Position numbers and translations under genes: made by a program
Part shown: piece by piece, positions 1-8,852 of the stretch
Numbering within the stretch: position 1 is the stretch's first letter
How the letters are laid out: each line of letters begins with the position of its first letter
Notes under the pieces: model-generated
What the model was told of the DNA's origin: nothing
The model's input: only the letters and a program-made list of their open reading frames with translations
Database searches by the model: none
From: Convivina praedatoris
Lineage (GTDB): Bacteria; Bacillota; Bacilli; Lactobacillales; Lactobacillaceae
Direction: 5' to 3'
NCBI RefSeq assembly: GCF_933208495.1
Contig: NZ_CAKOET010000001.1
Span: forward strand, 248,001-312,000
Length of the DNA: 64,000 nucleotides

Positions 1-1
1 A

Positions 2-229
2 ACCATTTTGTACCGAATCAAGAAGCGTGGTCGGGATTATGAGCAATTTGATAATAATGAAGCCTTAAAGGATTACTACTTTAAGATGTGGCAGGCTTAT
101 CAACAATGGTTTGAAGACTACGATGTTTCACCTAAAATTAAAGTTGATTTGCAAAAATACGATTTAGAAAAAGCTGAAAATCAAAAGATTATTTTGAATC
201 AAATTGATGCTGCTTTGGCCAAGCGCTAA
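2..229 (+). CDS. Deoxynucleoside kinase, C-terminal part (gene enters from the left edge)
   Basis: The window opens inside this gene; the frame is open from base 2 and about 75 codons remain. The tail contains RIKKRGRDYEQ followed by an aromatic-rich helix and a YDVSPK segment. This resembles the LID and C-terminal region of bacterial deoxyadenosine/deoxyguanosine kinases (dNK family), which phosphorylate deoxynucleosides with ATP for DNA precursor salvage in the cytoplasm. The arginine-rich KKRGR stretch fits the family LID segment that contacts phosphates. The P-loop lies outside the window, so substrate preference cannot be judged. A strong terminator follows directly. Confidence 0.75.
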   Translation, partial: TILYRIKKRGRDYEQFDNNEALKDYYFKMWQAYQQWFEDYDVSPKIKVDLQKYDLEKAENQKIILNQIDAALAKR

Positions 230-230
230 C

Positions 231-265
231 AAAAAAGAATTCCTACTTAGTAGGAATTCTTTTTT
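231..265. terminator. Bidirectional terminator between the kinase gene and mscL
   Basis: A 16-base inverted repeat (231-246 with 250-265) carries an A-run on the left and a T-run on the right, so it can end the kinase transcript on the plus strand and mscL on the minus strand. It overlaps the mscL stop codon. Confidence 0.9.
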
Positions 266-647
266 AGTTATTTTTTTCTAGTAGGGTTTTAATTTCTTGC
301 AAAACTTCCAATTGTGGATCTGGTTGCGTTTTTTTAGGTTCAGGCTTAACCAAAAAACGACTGATGAATTTAACTAAGATAAAGACCACTAGGGCGGTAA
401 TCAAAAAATTAATTAAATCATTTAAAAATTCACCATAGGTGAAGACTAAATTTTTATTAACTACTAGCTTGAGATTACTTAAACTCGATGATTTGCCAGT
501 GAACAGACCAATTAGAGGATTAATTAAATTACTGGTGATTGATTTTACCAACCCAGTAAAGGCGCCACCAATAATGACACCGATAGCTAAATCAATAATA
601 TTGCCCCGATTAATAAAGGCTTTAAATTCTGTTAGAAAATTACGCAT
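264..647 (-). CDS. mscL: Large-conductance mechanosensitive channel MscL
   Basis: This 127-residue protein has the usual MscL length and architecture. A short amphipathic N-terminus precedes TM1, which carries the family signature around residues 12-30 ([17 protein letters not shown]). A periplasmic-type loop with KSSSLSNLK follows, then TM2 near residues 77-97, and a charged cytoplasmic bundle ends in [15 protein letters not shown]. MscL forms a homopentameric pore that opens under membrane tension to release solutes on hypo-osmotic shock. It lies downstream of rqcH on the same strand and may be cotranscribed with it. Confidence 0.96.
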   Translation of the reverse strand: MRNFLTEFKAFINRGNIIDLAIGVIIGGAFTGLVKSITSNLINPLIGLFTGKSSSLSNLKLVVNKNLVFTYGEFLNDLINFLITALVVFILVKFISRFLVKPEPKKTQPDPQLEVLQEIKTLLEKNN

Positions 648-676
648 GGTTACTTCCTTCCTTAATGACTGGATAC

Positions 677-2371
677 TTATTTATTTTTTAATTGATTAAT
701 TACTTGGCTTGTTGGTGTGACATACATGGTTTGCTGCCCTTCAAAAATCACATAACCAGGTTTAGCGCCGTTAGGTTTTCGTAATTTACCAGCTGGCAAA
801 TAGTCGACCGCCACATTGGCTGAGTCGCGGGCCTTACTATAGTAGGCTGCTAGTTCGGCAGCTTCCTGTAAAGTTTGTTCACTGGGATCATTGCTATGAA
901 TAATAACGTGTGAACCGGGGATATTTTGAACGTGGAGCCAAATATAAGAACGATTGGCTTTTTTTAAGGATAAACGTTCATTTTGTAAATTGTTTTTACC
1001 CACTTCAATTAAAGTACCATCACTGGCAGTAAATTGATCGGGTTGTGAAACTTTAGGCTTTTGTTTGTTCTTCCCTTTAGTTCGCAGATAGCCACCATGA
1101 ATGAGTTCGAGCTTGATATCGGCGACATCTTTAGGAGAGGCAACTGCTAGTTGAGCCGTAATTTGGTCAAAATAATCCACCTCAGCTTGAGTTAAGATAA
1201 TTTGCTGGTCAACAAAATCCTTAGCCGTCCGTAGTTTACGATACTTACGGAAATATTTTTCAGCGTTTTTTAAACCATCTAGCCGTGGGTCAAGAGGAAT
1301 CGTTAACAAGGTATTATTATCGTAATAATTTTCAATTTGAACCGATTGCATTCCTTTTTGGACTAGATGGGGATAGGTAATTAATAAATCGCCCATAACT
1401 TTGTATTGGTCAGCATTTTGACTATCTAATAGGGTTTGGTTGAGTTTTTTTAGCTTATTATGATTTTTTTTCAGCTCATTTTTTACCAAACGTACCAAGG
1501 AGCCGGCTTGTTGGTTAACTCGTTCCCGTTCAGCCTTGCCTAAATAGTAAGCATCTAAAAGTTCTCCTAGAGAATCAAATGTCTGACGATCAGTGAGGGG
1601 GCTGGGCCAATCAAAGGGCGCAAAGTTTAATTCACCATCAGGGGCTCGAAGTAAAGTGGGCCGTAAATCATCAAATTGGGCTAGCCAATTTTGAGCACCA
1701 GCCAGTGCATCATCAGCAGTTTGAATGGCTAAGGTTAAGGAGTCAGCTGACTGTCGACTGACGCCTTCATAGGTGGACATGATGATTTTAGGCCATTGGC
1801 TTGGTTCTTGGTCTAAAATCATCGGTGCTAACTGAGCAAAGTCCTGTTCAAAGGGATTAATTTTATTTTGAGCAGGTGGGAATTGGTAAGTGGCTCCTGG
1901 AAAAAGGGATCGAACCCGATTTTGATCAACCGGCACATGCTTAATTAATTCTAAAATTCGTTGGTCTTTTTGACGAATCAAAAACAAATTGGAGTGCCGC
2001 CCCATCATTTCTAAGGTTAGAGACAGGGTTTGGCGGTCGCCCAATTCATCAAAAGTTTGAACTAATAAATTCACGATTCGATCATTATTAATCTGTTCAA
2101 TTCCAGTTAACCGCGCACCTTCGAGATTGCGTCGTAAAAACATTGCAAAGGCTGGCGCAGTTTGAGGATTTTCGTAAGGAATTTTGGTGATTTGCATCCG
2201 AGCAAAGGCTGGATGGGCACTAAGTAAAAGAGGGTAATTCTTTCCATTCTGCCGAATGACTAAAATAATTTCGTTGGGATAGGGTTGGTGAACCTTAGTA
2301 ATCCGTCCTCCAACTAAAGTAGGTTGAAGTTCATGCACGAGGGCATGGGTAAAGAGACCATCAAGGGGCAT
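677..2371 (-). CDS. rqcH: RqcH/NFACT-family ribosome quality control protein (annotated in older genomes as fibronectin-binding protein)
   Basis: RqcH binds stalled 50S-peptidyl-tRNA complexes and directs C-terminal alanine tailing. The protein has the NFACT-N domain at its start ([14 protein letters not shown]), a central lysine-rich coiled coil and a C-terminal NFACT-R domain containing [17 protein letters not shown]. With the start at 2371 the conserved Asp-Arg pair falls at residues 97-98, the positions needed for tRNA-Ala use in Bacillus subtilis RqcH, so the tailing function is probably intact. An ATG at 2377 abuts the AAGGA ribosome site (2378-2382), so the ATG at 2371 is the better start. 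The product is about 564 residues, normal for the family. Confidence 0.94.
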   Translation of the reverse strand: MPLDGLFTHALVHELQPTLVGGRITKVHQPYPNEIILVIRQNGKNYPLLLSAHPAFARMQITKIPYENPQTAPAFAMFLRRNLEGARLTGIEQINNDRIVNLLVQTFDELGDRQTLSLTLEMMGRHSNLFLIRQKDQRILELIKHVPVDQNRVRSLFPGATYQFPPAQNKINPFEQDFAQLAPMILDQEPSQWPKIIMSTYEGVSRQSADSLTLAIQTADDALAGAQNWLAQFDDLRPTLLRAPDGELNFAPFDWPSPLTDRQTFDSLGELLDAYYLGKAERERVNQQAGSLVRLVKNELKKNHNKLKKLNQTLLDSQNADQYKVMGDLLITYPHLVQKGMQSVQIENYYDNNTLLTIPLDPRLDGLKNAEKYFRKYRKLRTAKDFVDQQIILTQAEVDYFDQITAQLAVASPKDVADIKLELIHGGYLRTKGKNKQKPKVSQPDQFTASDGTLIEVGKNNLQNERLSLKKANRSYIWLHVQNIPGSHVIIHSNDPSEQTLQEAAELAAYYSKARDSANVAVDYLPAGKLRKPNGAKPGYVIFEGQQTMYVTPTSQVINQLKNK

Positions 2372-2444
2372 AGGCATTCCTTTCTAGATATTACAATCGC
2401 TATTAATTATATACTAAAGCCCGTAAGGGAAGTATTTTCTTATT

Positions 2445-2469
2445 AAAAAAACGATGCCTAGGCACCGTT
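2445..2469 (-). terminator. Terminator of the small membrane-protein gene
   Basis: On the minus strand AACGGTGCC and GGCATCGTT pair around a 2-base turn and are followed by seven T residues. Confidence 0.8.
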
Positions 2470-2479
2470 AATCAATTCA

Positions 2480-2914
2480 TTATTTAGAAGTTTGGAAAAG
2501 CTGATTTTTCATCATCTTTTCGGGATCAGAATCATATTGATAAATCGTAACCTGACCATCATTGGTATCAACTCGAACTAGGGTAGTTGAACTATCAATC
2601 CGCCAAATATAAAGAGTGGCGTTTTCATTACCTTGCTGTTGTAGATACTTTTGTGGTTGGGCTTGTAAATCTTGAACCGATAACTCACCAAAGTATTTGG
2701 CATTATCGTTTAATTGTTGTTTTTCATCTTTGTTGGCTAAGCTGGAGCGCGCAGCATTGTTAGCAGTAATGGTTGCTTTTTGATGGCGGAAAGTATTAAA
2801 GGCAAACACACTGGCAACAATCAAGCCAATTAAAACGAGTAGCATCCAAAACCAAGGCTTTTGAAAGAAATGTTCATTGGGGATGCCGCTATTCTTGGAT
2901 TTTTTTTGACCCAT
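2480..2914 (-). CDS. Small single-pass membrane protein of unknown function
   Basis: The likely start at 2914 gives 144 residues; an AAGGAG ribosome site lies ten bases upstream, and the longer frame above it has none. A basic N-terminus (MGQKKSKNSG) is followed by one membrane helix around residues 21-43 and an external domain of about 100 residues. That domain ends in short beta-like segments (TLYIWRIDSSTTLVRVD, GQVTIYQYD). Topology is probably N-in, C-out. I recognise no catalytic motif and do not assign a function. It sits between rpmF and rqcH, each separated by a terminator, so it is probably expressed alone or by read-through from rpmF. Confidence 0.7.
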   Translation of the reverse strand: MGQKKSKNSGIPNEHFFQKPWFWMLLVLIGLIVASVFAFNTFRHQKATITANNAARSSLANKDEKQQLNDNAKYFGELSVQDLQAQPQKYLQQQGNENATLYIWRIDSSTTLVRVDTNDGQVTIYQYDSDPEKMMKNQLFQTSK

Positions 2915-2937
2915 GCGTGATAAACTCCTTTTCTTAC

Positions 2938-2966
2938 AACAAAAAACCCACCTTAAACAGTGGGGA
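2938..2966 (-). terminator. Terminator of rpmF
   Basis: On the minus strand a CCCCACT/AGGTGGG hairpin is followed by six T residues, just after the rpmF stop codon. Confidence 0.8.
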
Positions 2967-2977
2967 TTTGTCATGAA

Positions 2978-3151
2978 TTACTTATTTTCAGTAACTTGCT
3001 TACCGTTGTATGCACCTGATGGTGAGACACGGTGAGAAACGCGGTATTCACCAGTTGCTTGGTCCAAAACGATGTTTGGAACGTTCAAACCGATGTGTCC
3101 ACGACGGTTACGCTTATGTGACTTAGAATTTTTGTTTGATGGGGTAGCCAT
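2978..3151 (-). CDS. rpmF: 50S ribosomal protein L32, zinc-independent form
   Basis: This 57-residue basic protein begins [19 protein letters not shown], the hallmark of L32, and continues with a [11 protein letters not shown] segment. L32 is a small component of the large ribosomal subunit. Many L32 proteins carry two CxxC pairs binding zinc. This one contains no cysteine at all, so it is the C-minus type that works without zinc. An AGGAGG ribosome site lies about seven bases before the ATG at 3151. It is expressed divergently from the fetAB-like operon. Confidence 0.93.
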   Translation of the reverse strand: MATPSNKNSKSHKRNRRGHIGLNVPNIVLDQATGEYRVSHRVSPSGAYNGKQVTENK

Positions 3152-3323
3152 GAAGGCACCTCCTTTCGCTTCAGATTATCAACTTTTTTAGTTTACAAAA
3201 AAAGGCCGTCACTGTCAACCAAAGAAAATAAAGCAAACCGCATTTTTCAGAATTAATCAAGTGATTAACCAGCTTAATTTGATAAAATATGATTTATTGA
3301 GAATTAGAACGACGGAGGAATAT

Positions 3324-3950
3324 ATGTTATTAACTGTCCAAAATTTATCGGTCAACAATATTTTAAGTAATATTAATTTGACTGTTGATCAAAATGAGAC
3401 GGTCACAATTTTTGGACCATCTGGGAGTGGGAAAAGTACTCTCCTTAAAGCCCTAGCTCGTTTAGAAAATCATGTTAGTGGTGAAATCAATTTACTAGAC
3501 AAACCAGCCACCAGCTACCCCATTGGTCGTTATCGGCAGTTGGTCTCTTATGCTGTCCAAAGTGCCAATTTATTTGGTCAAACCGTGCGAGATAATTTAG
3601 ATTTACCTTTTAATGTTCGGCAAAAGTCCATTGATGAGGACTTACAAAAGACGATGCTAGCAGCGGTTGATTTAGATTTAACTTTTTTAGATAAGCAAGT
3701 TGCTGATTTGTCGGGTGGACAACGTCAGCGAGTAGCGGTTTTACGTAATTTGATTTTTCCGCCCAAGATCCTCTTGTTAGACGAAATTACCACCGGTTTA
3801 GATGCAACAACTAAACAAGTTGTTTGGCATTTTATTAATGAAGAACAAAGCAAACATCATTTTGCAATTTTAAGTGTGACGCATGACCAACAAGAAATTC
3901 AAAATGCTAAAAAAACTTTGCAGGTGATTGGAGGGAATTTAGATGATTAA
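3324..3950 (+). CDS. ABC transporter ATP-binding protein, FetA/YbbL type
   Basis: This 208-residue ATPase has all the nucleotide-binding motifs: Walker A GPSGSGKST near residues 32-40, signature LSGGQRQR, Walker B ILLLDEIT and the switch histidine in SVTHD. It pairs with the next gene, an FetB/YbbM-type permease. The E. coli FetAB pair is reported to export iron and protect against oxidative stress; the substrate here is inferred from that family. The start at 3324 follows a GGAGG site by five bases. The stop overlaps the permease start by eight bases, so translation is probably coupled. Confidence 0.88.
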   Translation: MLLTVQNLSVNNILSNINLTVDQNETVTIFGPSGSGKSTLLKALARLENHVSGEINLLDKPATSYPIGRYRQLVSYAVQSANLFGQTVRDNLDLPFNVRQKSIDEDLQKTMLAAVDLDLTFLDKQVADLSGGQRQRVAVLRNLIFPPKILLLDEITTGLDATTKQVVWHFINEEQSKHHFAILSVTHDQQEIQNAKKTLQVIGGNLDD

Positions 3951-4722
3951 TAAGACTGTTGAAATTTCCAATCTTTCATTGGGACTAGCTTTTGTGATGG
4001 TGGTGATTTCCTTAGTAATCTCTTACCAGCAAAAATTAGGACTAGAAAAAGAAACTTTAATTAGCGTCGCTCGAGCCATTGTGCAATTAATCGTGGTAGG
4101 GTATCTACTGCGTTTTGTTTTTCATGTGAATAATCTGGTTTTGACGATTACCATGATGGCTTTTATTTTATTTAATGCTTCATATAATGGTGAAAAAAGA
4201 GCTCGGGGAATTTCACATTCTCTTCGAATTTCTTTTATTGCCTTGTTACTTGGTGGTGGCACGACCATGTTATTGCTAGTGTTGACAGGAGCAATTAAAC
4301 CGGTTCCTTGGCAACTAGTACCGGTTACAGGAATGGTGATGAATAACGCTATGATTGCTGTTGGTTTGGTTTACCGTAGTTTGGGACAAATGTATACCGA
4401 TCAAAAAAATCAGGTTTTTGAACGCTTGGCCTTAGGAGCTAACCCTAAAGAAGCTAGTGGGGACATCATCAAACAGGCCATTAAATTTGGGATGCAACCA
4501 ACCATTGACTCCATTAAAACCCTTGGCCTAGTTTCCCTACCAGGGATGATGTCGGGATTAATTATGGCTGGGGTTGAACCTGTTCTGGCCATTAAATACC
4601 AAATCATGGTGACCTTTATGATTTTGTCTTCCACGGCTCTGTCTAGTGTGTATGCCAGTTATGCAGCTTACAAACGTTTCTTTGATGAAAATTGGGTGTT
4701 ACAGTTGCCTAAGGATAAATAG
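3943..4722 (+). CDS. ABC transporter permease, FetB/YbbM family
   Basis: This 259-residue protein has about seven hydrophobic helices and the FetB-family segments PVTGMVMNNAMIAVGL and a LPGMMSG motif followed by GVEP, matching the UPF0014/FetB family. It should form the membrane channel for the upstream ATPase, with export of iron (or a related metal) as the family role. The conserved cytoplasmic segment FERLALGANPKEAS is where such permeases contact the ATPase. The gene overlaps the ATPase gene by eight bases and stops shortly before a DUF1361 gene. Confidence 0.87.
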   Translation: MINKTVEISNLSLGLAFVMVVISLVISYQQKLGLEKETLISVARAIVQLIVVGYLLRFVFHVNNLVLTITMMAFILFNASYNGEKRARGISHSLRISFIALLLGGGTTMLLLVLTGAIKPVPWQLVPVTGMVMNNAMIAVGLVYRSLGQMYTDQKNQVFERLALGANPKEASGDIIKQAIKFGMQPTIDSIKTLGLVSLPGMMSGLIMAGVEPVLAIKYQIMVTFMILSSTALSSVYASYAAYKRFFDENWVLQLPKDK

Positions 4723-4783
4723 ATGTTAAAATTAGGAATGAATGCTTGTCAGTAGCAAGCTAATTAGATTGAGAGAGTGCTGT

Positions 4784-5422
4784 ATGGGTCATAACGTTAA
4801 AAATATTGTCATTATCCACTTAGTTGTTTTCCTATTTATGTTATTTGTTTTCTTTACACCGACTCATTTTACATTTCTAATTTGGAATGTCTTTTTGGCC
4901 CTCTTGCCACTTGATTTTGCTCTAATAACAGCTCATTCAAAACCGATTTTTAGTATTCCAACGGGAATTTTATGGCTACTGTTTTTCCCTAATACCATGT
5001 ACATGATTACGGACTTTATCCATTTGCAATACATTAGTACCGCCATTGATGTGCGTTATCAGTACTTTAATTATTCGGTACTAGCAGCTGGAATTTTTAT
5101 TGGGGTAACTTTGGGAGTTTTGAGTCTAGAGGTTATTATTCGGCGGTTCTTTGATCCCAACAAAGACTTTTTGAAGTTATTATTTATGATGGCCTTTTCG
5201 CTAATATCGGCTTTAGGTATTTATTTAGGACGGTTTCTACGACTCAACTCCTGGGATGTCTTTACTAGGGCTGATTTTGTTTGGCAAAGCGTACAGAATT
5301 CATTGGGCTCACATATGCTGACCTTTGTGGTTTTGTTTGCCGGAGTACAACTTGCTCTGTTAATTGTCTATCATTATGGCGGACAACTCCTGACAAACTT
5401 AACGCTTGACAAGTTAGACTGA
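4784..5422 (+). CDS. DUF1361 family integral membrane protein
   Basis: The ATG at 4784 gives 212 residues; an upstream ATG at 4742 would add a charged non-hydrophobic leader with no ribosome site. About six membrane helices are visible. The motif LWLLFFPNTMYMITDF and the LRLNSWD segment near residues 155-165 are typical of DUF1361 proteins. No biochemical role is established for this family. The gene follows the FetAB pair, and the last bases of its coding region contain the -35 box of the infC promoter. Confidence 0.78.
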   Translation: MGHNVKNIVIIHLVVFLFMLFVFFTPTHFTFLIWNVFLALLPLDFALITAHSKPIFSIPTGILWLLFFPNTMYMITDFIHLQYISTAIDVRYQYFNYSVLAAGIFIGVTLGVLSLEVIIRRFFDPNKDFLKLLFMMAFSLISALGIYLGRFLRLNSWDVFTRADFVWQSVQNSLGSHMLTFVVLFAGVQLALLIVYHYGGQLLTNLTLDKLD

Positions 5423-5435
5423 TTTGTAGTACTAT
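5406..5435 (+). promoter_or_regulatory. Promoter of the infC-rpmI-rplT operon
   Basis: A perfect TTGACA at 5406-5411 lies 18 bases before TACTAT (5430-5435). The -35 box is inside the end of the DUF1361 gene. Transcription would start just before the L20 leader structure. Confidence 0.6.
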
Positions 5436-5439
5436 TAAA

Positions 5440-5564
5440 CCCGTTGAACAAGTAGAAGCACCCGCTTCTCGCCAAGTGATAAGTACGTTGCTTGGCAGAT
5501 ACAAGTTATACCGAAAGGTATGCCAATGTGGAGTGGGTGGAACATTAGTTTCATCTACTTTTTC
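5440..5564 (+). promoter_or_regulatory. L20-type leader with competing antiterminator and terminator
   Basis: The infC leader folds into a multi-branched structure. Bases 5459-5468 (CACCCGCTTC) pair fully with 5530-5539 (GGAGTGGGTG). Inside it are a GCCAAG/CTTGGC stem and a TATACC-GAAA-GGTAT hairpin. A terminator made by 5532-5543 and 5548-5559, followed by five T residues, reuses the same AGTGGGTG bases. The two folds therefore exclude each other. This matches the Firmicute L20 leader, where free L20 binds the leader and promotes termination. The gene content (infC-rpmI-rplT) agrees. Confidence 0.85.
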
Positions 5565-5599
5565 TTTGTTCACAAAAATTATTTTGGAGGTATCTGGCT

Positions 5600-6121
5600 A
5601 TAGCACGTCAACCAAGACAAGTTGATTTAGTCAACGACAACATTCGGGCACCCCGTGTTTTACTCATCAATGATGGTAAGCAAGAGGAAATGTCCACTCG
5701 CGATGCTCAAAAGATTGCTGACGACCAAGGGCAAGATTTGGTTTTGGTTCAGGCTAATGGTAATCCACCAGTTGCTAAGATTATGGACTGGGGTAAGGCC
5801 AAGTTTGAGTCGCAAAAGCGACAAAAAGAACAACGTAAGAACCAAAAGATTGTTCAAGTCAAAGAAGTCCGTATGTCACCCGTAATTGATTCTGGTGATT
5901 TTGAGACACGTAAAAAAGCAGCAATTAAGTTCCTTGAAAAGGGGAATAAAGTTAAGCTTAATTTGCGTTTTCGTGGTCGGATGATTACCCACCAAGATAT
6001 TGGACGGGAAGTTCTTGAACGAATGGCCGAAGAATTAGACGACATTGCCAAGGTTGAGCAACGTGCCAAGATGGATGGTCGCCAAATGTTTTTGGTTTTG
6101 GCCCCTCGGAAGGCTAAGTGA
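5600..6121 (+). CDS. infC: Translation initiation factor IF-3, with an AUA start codon
   Basis: IF-3 binds the 30S subunit, prevents premature 50S joining and checks the start codon. The first ATG in frame (5690) would delete much of the N-terminal domain. The frame is open further upstream through [19 protein letters not shown], the expected IF-3 N-terminus. It reaches an ATA codon at 5600-5602 placed nine bases after a TTGGAGG ribosome site (5584-5590), and no ATG, GTG or TTG is available there. The resulting 173 residues match normal IF-3 length. A non-canonical start allows IF-3 to repress its own synthesis, as with AUU in E. coli. Domains: N-terminal to about residue 80, linker helix rich in K/Q/E, then the C-terminal RNA-binding domain. 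Confidence 0.92.
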   Translation: MARQPRQVDLVNDNIRAPRVLLINDGKQEEMSTRDAQKIADDQGQDLVLVQANGNPPVAKIMDWGKAKFESQKRQKEQRKNQKIVQVKEVRMSPVIDSGDFETRKKAAIKFLEKGNKVKLNLRFRGRMITHQDIGREVLERMAEELDDIAKVEQRAKMDGRQMFLVLAPRKAK

Positions 6122-6181
6122 TACTAGTAACTAATTTGAGCACTGCTCGAGCTAGCACAAAACGATAGGAGATTGGTCCAC

Positions 6182-6379
6182 ATGCCAAAGATGAAGACAC
6201 ACCGCGCTTCTGCAAAGCGCTTTAAGAAGACTGCTAATGGTGGATTTAAGTCCGCTTCAGCCTACACATCTCACCGTTTCCATGGTAAGACAAAGAAGCA
6301 ACGTCGCCAATTGCGTGGTACGCGGATGATGAATAAGACAACCGTAAAGACTTACGCTAAGTTGTTGAGTACACTCTAA
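6182..6379 (+). CDS. rpmI: 50S ribosomal protein L35
   Basis: This 65-residue, very basic protein begins [17 protein letters not shown] and contains the family's [18 protein letters not shown] stretch. L35 is a late-assembling large-subunit protein. The ATG at 6182 is preceded by AGGAG ten bases upstream; an in-frame TTG at 6173 lies too close to that site. It is the second gene of the infC operon, with rplT 42 bases downstream, and should share the L20 attenuator. Confidence 0.97.
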   Translation: MPKMKTHRASAKRFKKTANGGFKSASAYTSHRFHGKTKKQRRQLRGTRMMNKTTVKTYAKLLSTL

Positions 6380-6421
6380 TTTTAGGGTTAATCGAATTTA
6401 AAATTTCTAGGAGGAATACCC

Positions 6422-6841
6422 ATGCGAGTTAAGGGTGGTACAGTTTCACGCGCACGTCGTAAAAAGTTTATTAAGTTGGCCAAGGGTTACCGTGGACAAC
6501 GTCGCATCAACTATAAGGTTGCTAAGCAACAGGTATATAAGTCATACCTATACGCTTACCGCGATCGTAAGAACCGCAAGCGTAACTTCCGTAAGTTATG
6601 GATTGCTCGTATCAACGCAGCCGCTCGGATGAACGGTTTGTCATACTCAAAGTTGATGCATGGTTTGACTCTTGCTGGTGTTGAATTAAACCGTAAGATG
6701 TTGGCCGATTTAGCAGTTTCTGATTTCGAAACTTTTGGTAAGATTGCTGATCAAGCTAAGGCTGCACTTGCTAAGGATCAAGTTTTGGTTCAAGAGCGCA
6801 CTGCTGCTACAACAGAAACAACTGTTAAGGTTGAGCGTTAA
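6422..6841 (+). CDS. rplT: 50S ribosomal protein L20
   Basis: L20 is essential for 50S assembly and, in Firmicutes, is the autoregulator that binds the operon leader. The 139-residue product has the typical basic N-terminal extension ([23 protein letters not shown]) and the globular domain with [20 protein letters not shown]. It carries about 20 extra residues at the C-terminus ([19 protein letters not shown]) beyond the usual length of about 118. An AGGAGG site precedes the start, and a terminator follows the stop. Confidence 0.97.
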   Translation: MRVKGGTVSRARRKKFIKLAKGYRGQRRINYKVAKQQVYKSYLYAYRDRKNRKRNFRKLWIARINAAARMNGLSYSKLMHGLTLAGVELNRKMLADLAVSDFETFGKIADQAKAALAKDQVLVQERTAATTETTVKVER

Positions 6842-6849
6842 TTTTACTT

Positions 6850-6873
6850 AGTCCCCATTCGGGGGCTTTTTTT
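6850..6873 (+). terminator. Terminator of the infC operon
   Basis: An AGTCCCC/GGGGGCT hairpin is followed by seven T residues immediately after rplT. Confidence 0.85.
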
Positions 6874-6892
6874 GTGTCCAAAGGTTGTATAC

Positions 6893-6922
6893 CTGCCAAC
6901 AACTACCGAAATATGATAGAAT
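6893..6922 (+). promoter_or_regulatory. Candidate promoter of rnjB with extended -10
   Basis: TGATAGAAT (TAGAAT at 6917-6922 with an upstream TG) resembles an extended -10 box. CTGCCA at 6893-6898 is a weak -35 at 18 bases. The roughly 100-base leader that follows holds a short TTGAC/GTCAA dyad but no recognised riboswitch. Confidence 0.4.
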
Positions 6923-7030
6923 AGTATCAATTGTAATTCGAGACAAGATTTAAGGGCCAGTTAGCGTACTTGACGAAGCCCATCCAAGTCAAATTATTAA
7001 TATTAAATTTCAGTATATAAAGGATGGATT

Positions 7031-8836
7031 ATGACCAATTTAAGTATTATTCCCTTCGGGGGAGTGCGGGAAAACGGTAAGAACATGTATGCAGTTACTG
7101 TACATGATAAGATTTTTATTTTAGATGCCGGATTAAAGTATCCGGAAAGTGAACAATTAGGAATTGATGTCGTTATTCCTGATTTTGAGTATTTATTAAA
7201 TCACCAAGATCAAATTGCGGGAATCTTTTTGAGTCACGGGCATGCCGATGCCATTGGTGCTTTACCATATTTCTTGCAGCAGGTTAGTGTACCAATTTTT
7301 GGTTCAGAAATGACCATGGCTTTGGCTAAGTTAGCTATTCAAGAGACCCAGGAATTAGTTGATTACGACGATTACCACATCGTTAATGCCAAAACTGAAA
7401 TCGACTTTAACGATGTTAAGGTTTCTTTCTTTAACACGACGCATTCAATTCCTGAATCAATGGGGATTGTCTTGGAAACTGAGTATGGTCAGGTTGTCTA
7501 TACCGGTGACTTTAAGTTTGACCAAACTGCTGAACCAGCCTATCAAACTGACTATCGTCGTCTAGTCGAAATTGGTTCTAAGCCTGTTTTGGCTCTGTTA
7601 GGTGATGCTGCTGGTACTGAAGATAGTGGGCCTACTGCTAGTGAACGTGAAATTCATCAATACGTGCACGATACCTTTGTGGAAAACAAGGGCAAGCGGA
7701 TTATCGTCGCAGCTGTAGCTTCTAATATTCAACGGATTCAGCAGGTAATTGATGCTACAGCGGCCACTAAGCGCCGTTTAATTCTATCTGGCAATGATAT
7801 TGAAAGCATTGTTAAAACGGCCTTGGAATTGGGTAAGTTACATTTGCCCATTCCTCAAAATCAACTTTTTACTAATATTAAAAATATGAGTAAGGTACCG
7901 GCTGAACAGACCGTTATTTTGGAAACTGGCCGGATGGGCGAACCAATTAAGCATCTTAATCGAATGGCTAGTGGGGAAGACCGTCATATTAACATTGGCG
8001 ATGGTGATTTTGTTTTCATTACAACGACCCCGGCTTTTGCCATGGAATCCTACGTTGCTCATACGCGTAATATGTTGTTCCAACGGGGAGCTGATGTTAA
8101 ATTAATTAGCTCGGATTTGCGTTCGAGTGGACATGCCTCCTACGATGATTTGCAGTTAATGTTGAATTTCATTCGTCCACAGTATTTCATTCCAGTTCAA
8201 GGTGAATACCGGGTGATGGTAACTGCACAACAAGCAGCTGAAGGGGTTAAGATTCAGACTGATCATATTTTAATGGCTCAAAAGGGTGATCAGTATCAAT
8301 GGGATAATGGTCAATTTGTACTAGAAGGTTCCTTTACTGTTGGCGATACTATGATTGACGGTTCTGGTGTTAGCGATATTGGTAATTTGGTTTTGCGAGA
8401 TCGGCGCATCCTGTCAGAAGATGGTGTTTTTGTTTCAGTTGTCACTATTGACCGAAAAAAGCGTAAGGTTGTTTCTAAGCCTAAATTAACTTCACGAGGT
8501 TTTGTCTTTGTTAAGGCTAATCGCGATCTGATGAAGGAAGCTTCTAACATTACCGTGGAGCGAATTGAGGATTATTTGGCTAATGTCAAGGATTTTGACT
8601 GGAACGAATTAAAGGGAAGTGTACGGGAAGGATTATCACGTTACCTTTTCAATGAAACTCGTCGTCGCCCAATGATTATGCCAGTGGTAATGGAAGTTAA
8701 CCAGAACCGCCGACCTAAGCATAAGGCTAATACTAATAATAAAAAGAACGCTCATTCCAACAAGAAGAATAATAATCCTAAAAAAGTAGCTCTTAAAAAG
8801 GATCACCAAGAAAATAAAGAAACTGCTCCACAGTAA
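7031..8836 (+). CDS. rnjB: Ribonuclease J2-type metallo-beta-lactamase/beta-CASP nuclease
   Basis: RNase J proteins form J1/J2 complexes that process and degrade mRNA. The 601-residue protein has the RNase J N-terminus (LSIIPFGGVRENGKNMY), the metal site HGHADAIGALPY at residues 69-80, GDFKFDQT, the beta-CASP region and PVQGEYR around residue 390. Active J1 enzymes have HxHxDH and PVHGE. Here the histidine after the aspartate is alanine (74) and the later histidine is glutamine (390). Both changes are typical of the J2 subunit, so nuclease activity is probably low and the role is partly structural. The C-terminus is a Lys/Asn-rich tail of about 45 residues likely to touch RNA. A TPR gene follows after 16 bases. 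Confidence 0.88.
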   Translation: MTNLSIIPFGGVRENGKNMYAVTVHDKIFILDAGLKYPESEQLGIDVVIPDFEYLLNHQDQIAGIFLSHGHADAIGALPYFLQQVSVPIFGSEMTMALAKLAIQETQELVDYDDYHIVNAKTEIDFNDVKVSFFNTTHSIPESMGIVLETEYGQVVYTGDFKFDQTAEPAYQTDYRRLVEIGSKPVLALLGDAAGTEDSGPTASEREIHQYVHDTFVENKGKRIIVAAVASNIQRIQQVIDATAATKRRLILSGNDIESIVKTALELGKLHLPIPQNQLFTNIKNMSKVPAEQTVILETGRMGEPIKHLNRMASGEDRHINIGDGDFVFITTTPAFAMESYVAHTRNMLFQRGADVKLISSDLRSSGHASYDDLQLMLNFIRPQYFIPVQGEYRVMVTAQQAAEGVKIQTDHILMAQKGDQYQWDNGQFVLEGSFTVGDTMIDGSGVSDIGNLVLRDRRILSEDGVFVSVVTIDRKKRKVVSKPKLTSRGFVFVKANRDLMKEASNITVERIEDYLANVKDFDWNELKGSVREGLSRYLFNETRRRPMIMPVVMEVNQNRRPKHKANTNNKKNAHSNKKNNNPKKVALKKDHQENKETAPQ

Positions 8837-8852
8837 TTATTAAGGAGATAGT

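Noticed and set aside
5690-6121. infC starting at the ATG at 5690
   Set aside because: It would remove about 30 conserved N-terminal residues; the frame continues upstream to ATA with a perfect ribosome site.
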